From the NCBI GenBank assembly GCA_907163375.1, contig CAJQUW010004437.1:62001-126000 (forward strand): 64,000 nucleotides of DNA, read 5' to 3'. This document shows, one piece after another, positions 10,373 through 22,710 of this stretch. The notes under the pieces are model-generated. The model ran no database searches and was not told the origin of the DNA. It saw only the letters and a program-made list of their open reading frames with translations. The position numbers and the translations under genes are program-made. Source of the DNA: Prostheceraeus crozeri (taxonomy: Eukaryota > Platyhelminthes > Polycladida > Euryleptidae). Every line of letters starts with the position of its first letter. Position 1 is the stretch's first letter.

Positions 10373-11761
10373 TTAAAGTTGCAAGAGTACAAGAGGAAAG
10401 GTCATCGGTCATCTAAATGTTCTCCAACTTAGTGTGTACCATTAAGTGATGTAATCATGAACAAGTCAAATTACCACTATCACACACTATTTGTGGAACG
10501 TGAGAGAGATGATATCAGAATGGCGACAGTACCACCCAAAAAAGTGACCATGGTCATGGCAGTGGAAATAAGCAAAGACAGTTCAAACATTTTTCTCTCC
10601 AGAGATGGCGACTTACACTTGTGTGGTCAGGGAGAACCAGTATTGGGATGTTGACAGAATTGCTTACAAAGTACTGACGTGTTAATGGAAATAGTGATAA
10701 TCACCAATTAGCTATCTTATGGACCCGACTAAGAATCCCAGAGCTGTGAGTGGATGGCCAATGGTTCGAGAAGAAATTACTTTATAAAGCGATACAGATG
10801 CTTGGACGGGACATTCGATTCCGGCTAGTATGCTTGCTCGTGCTTTGATTCGGGCTTCGGTCAGACGTGACTTGGACTTTGGTCGAAGTGACTGGTTTTA
10901 GTTAGTCAGTCTTGCCTGGCTAACGGGAGAGAAACTTTTTGGAGTGACACATCAAACGGAGAGATAAGACGGTGGTAACGTATACGATCAATTCCATACT
11001 CTAACATTGACAAGGACTTCCTCGTAATCTGTAGCAGCAACTTCCTAGATAATCTCTGGCTATCTAGTTCTGTTTTAGTCGCCAGCATTTTTCTTGTCAT
11101 AATTATATACATATTATCTTTCCGTTGAATAGCGAGTGCTATATTTATATTCTATTTAACTTGTTTTTGATCTTATTGTCAGAGCAGTAGCAGGCAGCCC
11201 GGGAGTCAGAAAAGGGACTTGCAAGAAATCGGTAGTAGGATACACTCAATTACATTACCCTTTTACCGACACCCGGCCCGAACCGGATCTTGGAATCAAG
11301 TCTGGTCGTGCACGTTTCACAGGACCATCGTTATCAGCAAGAGTTAGTGCGTGAACTTAATTTCCCTACTTCAAATTAATATTCGTAGCGGAGTCGCCTG
11401 TCCTTTCGCCTCAGACTGATAGCGCTTAAAGTCGAGAGCGATAGTAAGAGGAGTTCAGTTTACTTGAATTATTTAGGAAGCTTGGGCTCACCAAGCGCAC
11501 TTATAACACTGATCAAGAATTAGGAATAGTGTATACAGTTAACGAATCTCGAGTAGACCTGTACCTACAGTCAGACTGAAATAAATAACTCCGTAAATTG
11601 ACTTCCGAAGGCACTCCATATTGTCGTCTCACTACTATATCTTCCAAGTAACGTTGATCAAATAACTTAAGATCATCATTCAAAAACGCTATCAATATCA
11701 TCACTTAAAAACATTACAGTTTTAAAAATATTATAGCTATATATATTAAAAACGTTACAGT

Positions 11762-11779
11762 TGGAGGTCCCAGCCTCTG
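11762..11779 (+). other. Candidate tRNA primer-binding site of the gypsy element
   Basis: Two bases after the 5' LTR end the sequence reads TGGAGGTCCCAGCC. Its position and initial TGG fit a site complementary to a tRNA 3' end. I do not assign the tRNA. Confidence 0.55.
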
Positions 11780-13299
11780 CTTTGCTACTGCTCTTGTCAC
11801 TTCCTATTCTAAAATTTCTCTTCCGTTAGTATTCAGGCATAGAATCGAGGTCAATTAGGGTAGGTTCGTTTGAGGAAACTTATTAAGTAGCTGCAGAGAA
11901 AGCACTATAATTTATGAGCCTACGGGATATAGCCTTGAGTACTTCTGTTTCTTGACTTTTATTGTCACGTGTTCAGTGATATATTGAGAGTCCGTTTTGT
12001 GATTATTGGTTACCGGCCGGTTATATTGGTTGTACTTGATAAGTACGGATATTTTGGGCTCGGCCTCAGTTGGGTACTGAGTGGTTTGAGTTGGAAATTG
12101 ATTATTGGCGCGCAGGTTTTCCCCGTGTGAGGGACGTTGAGGGCAGTGAGGAAAGCTACCGGTAGTATTGAATTTGTTGATATTGTTCTGCCCGTGTTGT
12201 ATTTCAGGACGTGTTGAGTCCTCGTTTTAGTATTAGGTTGAAATCTCCCCGATCCTCATATAAGTGGGTGCGTAAGTGGTTCAACCCCTACAACAGTACT
12301 TTCATATATTTTTCCTCAGACACATAGGCATTGTAGGTGTTCAGTAAGTACTGTGTAAGCATATTTAATATCGGAAGTCCTTGTATTTTCTTAAGTATAC
12401 GTTTACCACTTGTCTAGCACGCAAATTACCGTCGATCGTTTTCGACATACTATACTCTTACTAATTTCGTCTATTCGTTTCTATCCGAATACTCGATCAG
12501 TCGGTCGTATCCGATCTTTGCTCCAGACTAATAGAACTATTATTCTTTTATTATTTTGTATTTGCGATTCGTGCGAGGTCGAGTTTAACAGTAACTTTGT
12601 CGCACTTTGTTAAAATTCCTTCAGTTGGTGACGTCTACCTTTGTGATACTTATTGGGTTTCGGGGCAATATATATGCGTACATATTGGTGTATACTCGTA
12701 TAATTGTGGTATCATTGTTATTGTTGCTCTCATTTCTATATTGCATTTCTGGTATATATTTTGCATTGATTTTGTACCCATCAGTCCCCATCTCCCCATC
12801 GCAATTGCAATTACGTTATTAGTTTCCCACAGCATTGCCCTAACCTAGTTAGCCATTAAAAATCTTGATAATATTTGGAAACGTTACACAATTTACGTCT
12901 TCTTTTAGTGTCGTATTTGCTTTCTCTTGCTTAAGTATTCAATTTTCGTTCTCATAAAGCGTACAATGGCATTTCTAGTCGATTACATTTTTCAATATCT
13001 GTTATATTGTGGTAAAAGTTTTTGTAACTAATTTAATAACTACTTTCGATAGTTCTACTGCTTCAACCAGTACACGTAAAGATATACGTACAACTACTGC
13101 CGGGTAGTTTTACTGATTTCCCTCCATCCTCCATACATCACTGTTCGTGCGGTTATAGCAATTATAGCAGAAAAGACCGTTGCCCCCTATCTCGTCCTAC
13201 CACCTCCATCCACTGGCAGTTCAACATCTCTGATTAGTTTCAATTCTTCCTTATTTCTTTCACATAATACACAGCTCATACACCTATTTGTTATTCAAA
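11780..13299 (+). other. 5' untranslated region of the gypsy element
   Basis: About 1.5 kb between the primer-binding site and gag without a recognised frame, compatible with a long leader. Short overlapping frames here look random. Confidence 0.5.
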
Positions 13300-14964
13300 A
13301 TGGCCAAACGCACCCGCTCCAGTAAGGAAGTTATGGATGTTGACGTTGATCACACTATACTCCCCAACACCTCTTTGGTTGCGGGAAACTCAGGGGGTGC
13401 CCTAACGCCTACTTCTGCGACCCGGCCCTCCGCATTACGAAGAACTTCTATCTCTGCCGATTTAACCAACGGTCCACGTTGCTTACCCCCAAATGCCAAC
13501 ACAGCTTTAGCAATCACACCTTTCTCGGGTGACTGTGCACATACAGAAGCTAATTTTATAGAGTTTATTGATCACTTCGAATTGGTTGGAAGAGCTTTGG
13601 GTTGGACAGATTTGCAAAAAGCGCACCTTCTCCCAACTTACCTTAAGTCTTACGCAATGGAAATGTATCGACAAGTTCCTCCCGAAGCGCAAAACAATTA
13701 CCCATTGCTGATTCGCACAATGAAAACTTTATTGAAAACGCCAGAATCCGAAAAGTTCGCGAGTGTAGAATTACACACACGCAAACAGAACGTAGGGGAA
13801 TCCGTGGCCGCTTTCGCCACTGATATCCAACGCCTAGTGCGAACTGCATATGTTAATCTTGACCAGAAAGCCAAAGACATGTTACCTCGAGAAGCTTTCG
13901 TTTTTGGCCTGCTACCACAGTTACGACGAGCAGTACTTCAAAAGGATCCTGATACATTAGACGAGGCTATCTCATATGCCCGCAAACTGCAGGCCCAAGG
14001 CCACTTGTTGGCCGATGACGATAATTCTCGTACGGTCGCTGCAGTACAAGCCGTACAAGACCGCATGGACTCACTGGTTTCTGCTATACAAGGCATGAAC
14101 ATGTATCCCAACGCCACCTATCCTGCCGCTGAACCGTCCAGGCAATGGAAAGCTGTGCCTCTGCCACGATACACAGCAGACAACAGGGTAATATGCTACA
14201 AATGTGGAAAACCAGGTCATATTCAAAGACAATGCGGACGGCGAGTGACGTTCGCCCAACTATCACCACGCAGATATGCAAATGGGTATGATGTAAGTCA
14301 TAATCACCAGCCTTCAATAATAAGTAGTAACGAAAGACCACATCACAGGACAGACATGTACCGGGCGGCCACCAACTCAATGTCGCCATCATTTGACCAT
14401 CAAAGACCTCCTGCTAGGAACTTCCGGGTATCCTCACATCAACATCCTCCGAACCCACCAAATGGCGCTCAACCACGCCACCTATCTCCGCCACCAGACC
14501 TACAAAGATCATCTTACAGCCCATCGAGGCGTTCTTCTGGAGAATCCATTTTGGGCATTTCTATGAATCTCGGCAGGCATGCAACATCGGAAAACCATAG
14601 CAATGCAATTTTCTCCGACGATATGGAAGATCGAGTACAAACGAGAGACCCTTCCTACCTGGTCGCAGTCATAGCAATCACGTCTCAGCACCCTGACCCG
14701 ATGTTCTCTATTGCCAACCAACAGGATCAGGAAAGGCAAGACTCCACTATAAAAATGGTGGATCTCATGCAACCTACCGAACAGACATCAAGTGATGCCC
14801 TTCCAGCAACGTCTGCACCTCCACTCGCTGAGTTGATAAGAGACATCCAACAGTCACAATCAGCCCAACAAACATTGAGTGATGCCCTTCCAGCAGCGTC
14901 TGCCCCCCCCCCTCACAGACGTCGATGTCACTGTGGACGCAGTACCGCAACCTCAAAACGCTGA
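13300..14964 (+). pseudogene. gag: Gypsy gag (matrix/capsid/nucleocapsid)
   Basis: The Gag-type region has a retrotransposon-gag capsid segment (roughly residues 85-240 of the frame beginning at 13,288) and a CCHC zinc knuckle, CYKCGKPGHIQRQC (C303, C306, H311, C316). A long proline/serine-rich tail follows. MAKRTRSSK at 13,300 is the more natural start because basic residues follow it directly. It belongs to the 5,298-29,029 fossil, sits 1.5 kb after the primer-binding site and precedes the env-like segment. In the family this protein packages the RNA. Confidence 0.85.
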
Positions 14965-15357
14965 AACTCAAACCGATTGTCACAACAGTTCCGCCTATCT
15001 TCATTGGCCTTTGGTCAACAACATTCTCATTCCTATGAGGTCCGTTTCATCCGGCCGTCCATTCAAGGGAGTAACCACTGGTATTTTCCTATTAATGCTA
15101 ACCCTGCTTTGGCTGGGCAGACCAAGCCGGAGCGAGTGGAAACCCAAATCATCCCAACCCTATGATCTGTCAAAAGAAAACAGGGGCCTCGACATGGGAA
15201 GTACCTGATCCACCTCCTTGTGAGTCCGGTATCAAAAGGAATACGGCCCCCATCAACCGAACGCATGAACTATACAAAGTCAATATGCTACAATATGAAA
15301 GTGCAGGCTTCCATTGCATTAAAATAAAGCATATATTCAAAACCCTAATCTACTTTT

Positions 15358-17050
15358 TTGGAGAGACTTCTAAAGAAGAACATCGTACATATCCCGGTAT
15401 CGAATCTAGAATGTCAGCAAATAATAAAGGAACAACAGTGCTCAGTCGGAAAATTGAAAAGTATCCAGGGAGGATGGTCAACGGACATACCTGCTGTCCA
15501 CGTCCTTGGAGCAGCGCCTTTTGAATGCTGTAAATGGAGAACTCAAGTAATCATCAATTGTCTTGTCGTCCCAATATCAGTGTACAAACGCCACTCGTCA
15601 AAATCAATGGAAAGTTCTGCTGGCATGGTCAAGCATTGTCACAATCAGGCTGGCCACTGCCACCTTAATGATTTTTCTCACATTATTTGGAAACCTTCTA
15701 AGGAAGAAAAGTGCAAATTTCTCAAATGGAAGATTTTCGCCGGTGAACAATGGGGCGACACATGGGTGTCCAGCGATGGCAACCTTGCGCTCACGTTTCG
15801 TAAAGTAAAGTCATCTTACAGGGACTGTAATAACACAACTCTCCTTCGGACTCAACAAGGGATATATGTGAAGGAATGTCATTGGAACCAACAGAAAGTT
15901 CGGGGCAAGAGAGGAGTTACTACATCGGAAGTTGCCTTACAATTCAAACTTACTAATTATGTCCGCTTGGCATTTAACATGGCAATTCAAGCGTCGTGCA
16001 AGAGCATGATGTCGCTGGTCGGCCTTTTCAAGGTTGCAGTTATGTCTCATCCGACTTTGGCAGTTCGGTCATTGTTTCAACGCCATTACCTTCACGCGAA
16101 AGCTGTGGGCAGAATACTTGAAATATTTCCTTGTACAGAGGTCAATAACTTCACGATCCTCTCAATGAAGACACGTTGCCTGAGGCGAATCCTAATCCTT
16201 CATGTTCTGATTCAAAATCAACCTATTTTAGGTTACTTGGATCCAATAACAAATATCGTACATACTACCGCAGCTAGGCGCCCATGTCATGAAATGACCA
16301 ACGTTCCCTTCTGTTACAAGCAAACATGTTGCAATTACCATTACAAGCACGGATGTCACCCTCTACCTCCGGCGCAGAAACTACCAATTTATCCATCCAA
16401 TTTCACCACGGTTCCCTTACCTCCTCACACTATTTTTCATGACCTCGTGGTCTACAATTGGAGCGCTACACAATCTCGAGAAACGATCAGCGACCTTATG
16501 GGAACTCTCACCATGCATAAGGAAATACTACAGCGGCTTGGGATTACACCCAATGAATCTGTTTCCGACAACACTCAGTCCTTGATCAATAACATCGCTC
16601 ATAAAGTGTCCTTTGTTTTTCTTCTTGGCTTCGCGGCTACTGCGAAACAGATATGGATATTCCTTGTGTGTTTATATGTTACTATTTCGGTCTTCATTCG
16701 GATTTGTACACACTGTGGACGTCAAGTCACAAGACCAACATGGATATCCACTCTGCCATCCCTACCATGGTACCGCTCCAACAGAGGACCGAAACATCAC
16801 GATAACCAGGCTACGGAAGTGCCAGCTATTGAAGAATGCGTCGCTATGATAGCCCTCCCATCAGACAGCTCCTCATGTGAAAAGAATAGCTATGAACTTC
16901 CCCAGACAACAGACATGAACCCGCCGTCATACTCTACTGAACTTGAACCAACCGCACCAATGTACCAAAGTCCCCTGCCGGACAGACTCACGCCCGCCAC
17001 ATCTAGCGCACAATCACACAGCGACACCGATCTCGAAACAGGAAACTATC
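15358..17050 (+). pseudogene. Env-like glycoprotein segment between gag and pol
   Basis: The segment between gag and protease is rich in cysteine, tryptophan and N-glycosylation-type sites such as NFT and NWS. It ends in a strong hydrophobic stretch of about 30 residues near 16,600-16,710 (VFLLGFAATAKQIWIFLVCL and following), then a short basic-cysteine stretch and a proline-rich tail. This is the architecture of a type I membrane glycoprotein with one transmembrane anchor and a cytoplasmic tail. It reads in the same direction as pol and directly precedes the protease. I do not recognise the glycoprotein family. Gypsy env genes normally lie after pol, so the order is unusual. It is treated as part of the broken LTR element. 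Confidence 0.55.
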
Positions 17051-17109
17051 TGCCACAGTCGCCGACATGGCCAAGATCAAATAGCACAGAGGACATCGTT
17101 GCCGCGTGT

Positions 17110-17400
17110 GGGCAACAGGAAAAGTCTGTGATACGCATACGCATTGACAACAAGTCTGCCGAAGCACCTTTGGACACGGGGGCGGGAATAACCTTCATTT
17201 CGGAGGATTTTACACGATAATGGAATATCGAATCCAGAGCCACGTCAATGTCCGCTAAGAATGTTAGCGGGGGAGATTTGAAACTTGTTGGTTCTGCAAC
17301 AGTGGTCTTCAGTTTGGCGAAACGTGAAATCCCCATGATGTGGCCATCATGAGAGGTTTATAGTTTGATGCTATTCTCGGAGTGGATTTTCTCACCAAAC
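17110..17400 (+). pseudogene. Gypsy aspartic protease region
   Basis: The active-site signature LDTGAG appears near 17,170 (DTGAGITFISEDF), typical of retropepsin-like proteases. Downstream sequence resembling an ILGVDFLTKLDY segment (about 17,365-17,405) is the usual end of the protease and the start of the linker to RT. It is part of the same gypsy fossil. Confidence 0.75.
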
Positions 17401-19210
17401 TTGATTATTTCACCATCAATTATAAAAGTAAAAAAATTGAATTCCCACCTCCAACCAACCTCACAGTATGCTCCGTCAAGCTCGATGAAAGCGCTACTAT
17501 ACCACCACGAGCAGAAATGAAAGTCGCGACACGTCTTACTCACCCACTTCCTGCAGAAACAGTCTTGTTTCAACCCAAGAACAGCAACCGACTGTCACAA
17601 GTGCTAATCGCCAACATGGTGGCTTCACCACGGGAACAGCATATTCCAATCTGTATTACTAACATGTCACAGGCACCCGCCAAGTTTCATCGTGGACAAC
17701 TCCTCGGGAAGGCAGAAGCCTTAACTACACAAGACCTCATCATCGATGAAAACCAAATGCAATCGAATTCTGTTACTTGCAAAGAGGAATTCGTGAGTCT
17801 ATTTTCGAAATCCACAACCTTGACCGTTGAACAACAAGCACAACTAAATGATCTCCTTTGGCAACACAAAGAAGTTTTTGCTCAACACGAATTTGACCTT
17901 GGCAAAATGGAAGGCGTTGAACATAACATCCACATTGGAAACAACCCTCCTGTTCGCCAACGACCTTATCGTATCCCTGAATCTCAAAAGTCAACGATCA
18001 AAGAACATATTAGCAAAATTTGCCACCACGGTATCATCCAGCCTACAGCAAGCCCTTTTGCTTCACCAGTTATTCTCGTAAAAAAGAAGGATGGTACTGA
18101 CAGATTTTGTGTCGACTTTCGACGATTGAATGCTAACACCAGTAAAGATTATTTCCCTCTACCAAGAATCGATCAAACGGCCAATTGTTTATCACGCGCG
18201 TTTATCAATACTTCTCAACTCTGGATTTGGCATCAGGGTACTGGCAAATACCCATTGCTCCCGAGTCCCGACCAAAAACCGCGTTCACTACGTTCGTCGG
18301 AAATTTCGAATTCTGCCGACTTCCATTTCGACTATGTAACTCGCCAGCCACAATCCAGCGCGCAATGGAAGTCATTCTGGCTGGTCTACAAAATGAGACT
18401 TGCATTGTCTATATCGACGACATTATCTGCTATTCTCCTGATTTTCTCACTCACTTGCGGCACTTGGAACAAATCTTGTCAAGGATGCTAAAACATGGTG
18501 TTAAGTTAGAACCCAAAATGTGTAATTTTGCGAAGTCCACAGTCAAGTTCCTTGGTCACGTCATCACACGTGAGGATATGAAGCCTGACCCGGATAACAC
18601 GAAAAAGATACACGGGTATCCTACACCAAAATCTACGAAAGAAGTTCGCCAATTTTTGGGTCTTGATTCTTACTGCCGGCGCTTCATCCCCAATTTTGCA
18701 AAAGTAGCAAGTTCTCTCCATCAGTTAATAAAAAAGGACACCCCCTATGTATGGGAAGCCGACCAGCAGACATCCTTCGCTAAATTGAAAGCGCGCTTGT
18801 GTCAAGAGCCCATACTCGCCTATCCCGATTTTACCAAGACGTTTACCTTACATGCCGACGCAAGTGGTATATACAGCTCTAGGGGCTGCACTCAGCCAAG
18901 GTTCGGGGCGTGAAGAACGAGCAATTGCATGCGCCAGCAGGACATTGAACAAGCACGAACGGAATTACGCGATTGTAGAATTGGAGGCCCTGGCTATTGT
19001 CTGGGCTTGCGATCACTTTCGCCCATACTTGTACGGTAGGCCGTTTACAGTGATAACAGATCACAGCCCTCTTCAGTGGTTATTTACACACCAAAATCCG
19101 TCATCTCGCCTCATTCGATGGGCGCTAAAGTTACAAGAACTTGACATGGTGATCAAGTACCGACCGGGGAAGTGCAATAACGCCGACTCTTTATCGCGAA
19201 TCACCGACAT
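17400..19210 (+). pseudogene. pol: Gypsy reverse transcriptase and RNase H
   Basis: RT landmarks include RQRPYRIPESQK before the fingers, ASPFASPVILVKKKDGTDRF, FRRLNANT, and the catalytic YIDDIICYS (about 18,410-18,430). FLGHVITRE and the connection segment FLGLDSYCRRFIPNFA follow. RNase H follows with LHADASG, CASRTLNKHERNYAIVELEA and VITDHSPLQWLF (18,850-19,085). Order and motifs are Ty3/gypsy. It is broken in this copy. Confidence 0.9.
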
Positions 19211-19469
19211 GACTGTTGTATCTGCAGTCACTCGCAACGACAGCATGGAACTTCGTATAACATCTGACATTGCAAATGTACGCACAGCCCAACAAACCGA
19301 TCCACCTCTTCAATGTATAATCCGGAAATTGCTGGGAAGGTCGGTCAACTTTCGAAACGTCTCTAAGTTGGATCAGTCATATGTCCTTACGAAGATCGGT
19401 AACTTCCGCTTACGACATGGAACACTGTACCGTCTGACCGAGAAAGGCACTCTTACGTTGGTTCTACCT

Positions 19470-20480
19470 ACCTTTTATCGAATGCAAATCTTTCTCGAAT
19501 TTCACCATGGACAATTTGGAGGACATTTATCGGCGGAAAAGACATTATCACGCTTGCGTAAGTTTTATTATTGGCCAAAAATGAACAAACAAGTCCGTCA
19601 ATAGATAAAGGAGTGTGTCTCATGCAACGCCCGGAATGCACCCAATCGTAAAGTCAAGGTTCCATTGAAATCTATCCCAATCCCGCCTCCATTCTATCGA
19701 TGGGCCGTCGATGTCACGGGATCGTATCCCTAGACCCACGTTGGTAACAAATATATCGTTATCTTTGTGGAATACGCCACTAAGTGGGTGGAAGCTTTTC
19801 ATATCCCCGACCAAACTGCTCAGACAATAGCAAAGCTTTTTACGAACGAAATTGTGTGTCGGTTTGGGTGCCCCGAGACATTACTCTCGGATAGAGGCGC
19901 TAACTTCATGTCCACACTAATGAAAGAGGTCTGTCGGATTACCAATACCAACAAGGTGTTTACTACGGCGTACAACCCCAAGTGTGATGGTCTTGTGGAA
20001 AAAATGTGCGGTGTCATCGTTCGGATGATTTCACATTATGTCAGTTCCGACCAGAAAGATTAGGATGATTTCATACCTGCCATGCTCTTGCATATCGTTC
20101 TTCGGCTCATGCGTCTACAAAAGAAAGTCCTTTCTTCCTTGTATTCGGAAGAGACCCTCAACTACCGTGCGACTTGGTACTCCATGAACAAAGGGTGACG
20201 ATACCCAGACTACTGTGACTGACTATAAAAACCTGTTATCTCGCCGATTATCAACTGCTTGGGAGTTGGCACGTAAGAACAATGATGAGGCTCAGAAACG
20301 CCAGAAAGCGCAGTACGACAAGTCGTCGACGGATTTCTTAGACCATGTTCCGGTTGAGATCGTGTGTATGTTTTTACGCCTCAACCAAAAAAAGGCCTGT
20401 CTAAGAAGTTACAAAAACTATGGCGCGGCCCTTACCGCATTCTGGAGGTTACCGACACAAATGCCCTTGTCGCCCCTATC
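19470..20480 (+). pseudogene. Gypsy integrase
   Basis: The zinc-binding HHCC region is at about 19,500-19,640 (FHHGQFGGHLSAEKTL then CVSCNARN). The core has an EYATKWVEAF segment, a DRGANFMS motif (D,D of DDE) near 19,890 and the YNPKCDGLVEKM segment near 19,975-20,010 carrying the expected glutamate. A GPYRILEV-type C-terminal motif lies near 20,430-20,455. It is part of the gypsy fossil and ends the recognisable pol. Confidence 0.85.
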
Positions 20481-20849
20481 AATGAGCCTCGCGGTAAAAG
20501 ACAATGGACAAATTTAAATCGTTGCAAACTGGCAACTGAGCCACACACTTCTCAACTGCCAGACTCAGATGCACAACTACTCGATCAGTTCTTTGAGCCC
20601 ATCCCATCTGCCGACGCAAGTGACCATCTTCGAAATAGTCCACCATCCCCGACTGTTTATCGGTCGGAAGCGGGAATGCTATCCACTGCGGCTAGAAAGC
20701 CTGAACGCACCAAGCCCACTTGCCCGGACGCTACCGGAAGAAACACACCTGGTGTATTCCCACCTTGTAAATACCCTTTACGCAATCGACAGCGACACTC
20801 TTCATCCTAATCGCTTACAGAACTACCATTGTCTTTCGTGTATTTCGTC

Positions 20850-21100
20850 TTAGAGTATGATTAAGGCTTTATTCTATGTGTGCCCGGTTCTTCCTTACCT
20901 ACGTTAAGCCATTTTTATTTTTGCTTGTTGTATTTGTCTCTTTGTCCTGCACCTCCTCTACAAAGTGCTATTATCTATGTCTATCTCATCCTCGATTCAT
21001 TATTGCTCATGTATATGCCCTATTATTTCCTATTGATGTTCACTCGGCTGTCGGCTCCACATCCAAACAGACTTTTCTTTGCCCCCTTTGCAAGCGGTCG
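20850..21100 (+). other. Gypsy 3' region after pol
   Basis: AT-rich non-coding sequence between the end of pol and a GC-rich block; nothing is recognised. Confidence 0.4.
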
Positions 21101-22486
21101 CTATATTCTCTCTGCAGGGCTCAACTTTAGGGTCCGGCGAAGTCCTTACCGACCGGCAGTCCGGTCCCGTAGAGGTGGCCATATTAGTTGCAAGACGGAA
21201 CAACATGGGGCGGCTTACCCCCGTCCGTCTAATTGCATCCCTAATTCGGCCTGTGGGCCCAATTTCGTGGCCGGAGCCAACAATGACCCATGGCATCGCC
21301 CCTGAGGCTGTAAGTGATGCCTCAACTTGGCAAAATTTTGTACAAAAGGCTACACGCCGCCCAAGGGACGTGGATATCACCCACGTACTGGTAAAAAGTA
21401 TGGCCGCCCTAGTCTGGGCACGGACAATTCCGTGCCTCAAGGCTGTGGCGGCATCGAAGGTCAGCATCCCTCCGTGGGATATAAGACTCCGATGCCCCGC
21501 CATCTTGCAGGTCCTAGCAAGATGGAAAGAGCAGGCATACCTGCTACCCTGCGCGGATGTCCACCGCCATTTTCAAAGTAGGAGACAAAAGCCAAGAAAA
21601 GCGCCCATATTGCGTTTTTTGTGCCCTAAAAGATGCGGCTGTAATTATGGCCGCCTCAAACGAGGAAACGGTCCCGTTGACCGCAATGCCCGACTTCGCC
21701 CCCTGCCCAAAGAGGATAACCGTCCCACCTCCCCGGTGGAAATGGACATGGGACCGTATGTCGTCCCCGCCATCTCATGGGCGGAAATGGACGACGATCA
21801 GGGCACACCTGACTCAAAGCGGCAGCCCATCTTGGGGATACGGCGCTTCGTGCTACGAGGGGCCGGGTACGTCCCGACCCTCTCAACATGGGAGCCACAC
21901 GAGGTGGAAGAAATAATAACAGCCGCCGCCTTCATGGCCTACCGATCAAGGGATGGACGCAAAAGACAATGGTCGGTCATTACAGACCGTGTACCGGCCC
22001 ATGCCGATATTGGCCGCGGGCTGAGATGCGCCCGTCGAAGGTGCTGCTGGTGGGGGCGCATCGTCTTTCAGCCCCGTCACAAGCCATTGACTTCCAACTG
22101 CCCCACCTCCGGTCCCAAGCATGTGAGAGGAGGTGTGTCATGAAGGCATGAGCATATGTCATGAGCATGCCCCATATAATAGGGGACTATATAATAGCTG
22201 CTCGCCCAGTAGGAGCAAACTGCTTCAACTGTGTGGGGGCAGCTATAGTCTTGCCGGTTGCATTCCGGCCGTCAATTGACTGGCTCGTGCCCATAGCCGA
22301 GACCCTTCTGGAACTCTTTCCCCGGTTCCCTTGGGTCATCATTGGACCAAGGGCTGTCCCTTTCCGGGTGTCCGCCCGATTCCCGTCTTGTGTCGTCTTC
22401 TCCCAGCGGCACTTCGGTGTCCCCTCGAGACTCGGAGACATTTGTAATTATGTTATAAATAAATACAAAGTTTAGTAAATTCTACA
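21100..22486 (+). other. GC-rich block, possible fragment of another LTR element
   Basis: Base composition shifts sharply to GC-rich compared with everything around it. A long frame on the plus strand (21,079-22,143) has no recognisable similarity and may only reflect high GC. The block ends with a segment that looks like an LTR (22,136-22,486): it begins TGTCATGAAGG just after the purine run GAGAGGAGG, has a TATATAATAG box near 22,190, an AATAAAT signal near 22,460 and ends TTCTACA. A fragment of a different LTR element inserted in the gypsy 3' region is the simplest reading. Confidence 0.4.
22136..22486 (+). repeat. Candidate 351-bp LTR-like segment
   Basis: TGTCATG...TTCTACA ends, a preceding purine-rich run, an internal TATA-like box and a polyadenylation-like signal support an LTR. 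I see no second copy in the window and no target duplication. Confidence 0.4.
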
Positions 22487-22689
22487 CCGTATTTCATTTC
22501 TCCGTTTCATGTATAAAGTATCGTGTGACGTCACCAACTGGTTTTAGCCTACATGTACTTGTCTTTATAGTATTTCGTTTTCTCGACTACGCACATCGCA
22601 TTTACGTTTTAGTAAGCATATGCCTCAACCACAGTTCACTGTGCTCGCGTTTCTGTATTCCTTTCAGACACAAGTCGACGTGGACGTCG

Positions 22690-22710
22690 CTTTTCGAAGA
22701 GGATGGATAT
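22690..22710 (+). other. Candidate polypurine tract of the gypsy element
   Basis: A purine-rich GAAGAGGATGGA sequence lies directly before the 3' LTR start at 22,711, the position expected for plus-strand priming. Confidence 0.45.

Larger units (their letters stand above)
5403..10376. mobile_element. piggyBac-type element without visible transposase, inserted in 5' LTR
   Basis: TTAA occurs at both borders (5403-5406 and 10373-10376) and the 3' LTR of the host element shows the uninterrupted site. Inside the TTAA the ends read CCCATTTAAGGCCGC and, in reverse complement, CCCATTTAGCGCC. TTAA duplication with CCC ends is characteristic of piggyBac elements. Without the RAG1-like transposon nested at 5,664-8,744 the element is about 1.9 kb. 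Self-complementary GTAACG..CGTTAC motifs occur near both ends (about 5,540 and 10,340). I see no transposase frame in 8,745-10,372, so it is non-autonomous. Confidence 0.8.
5298..11759 (+). repeat. 5' LTR of the gypsy element (split by insertion)
   Basis: The LTR is formed by 5,298-5,406 plus 10,377-11,759. The piggyBac-type insertion lies between them, with one TTAA of the duplication on each side. The same two blocks are contiguous in the 3' LTR at 22,711-22,830, which gives the empty-site state. The LTR starts TGTGATG and ends GTTACA. Confidence 0.9.

Noticed and set aside
10457-10654. Short frame MNKSNYHYHTLF repeated at 22,900-23,097
   Set aside because: It is repeated only because it lies in both LTRs of the gypsy element; there is no other evidence for a protein.
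14071-15266. Several long minus-strand frames opposite gag and env-like regions
   Set aside because: They are antisense shadows of the plus-strand retroelement coding sequence and show no family motif.
21079-22143. 354-codon plus-strand frame in the GC-rich block as a new gene
   Set aside because: High GC reduces stop codons in all frames, several overlapping frames on both strands are open too, and no domain is recognisable.
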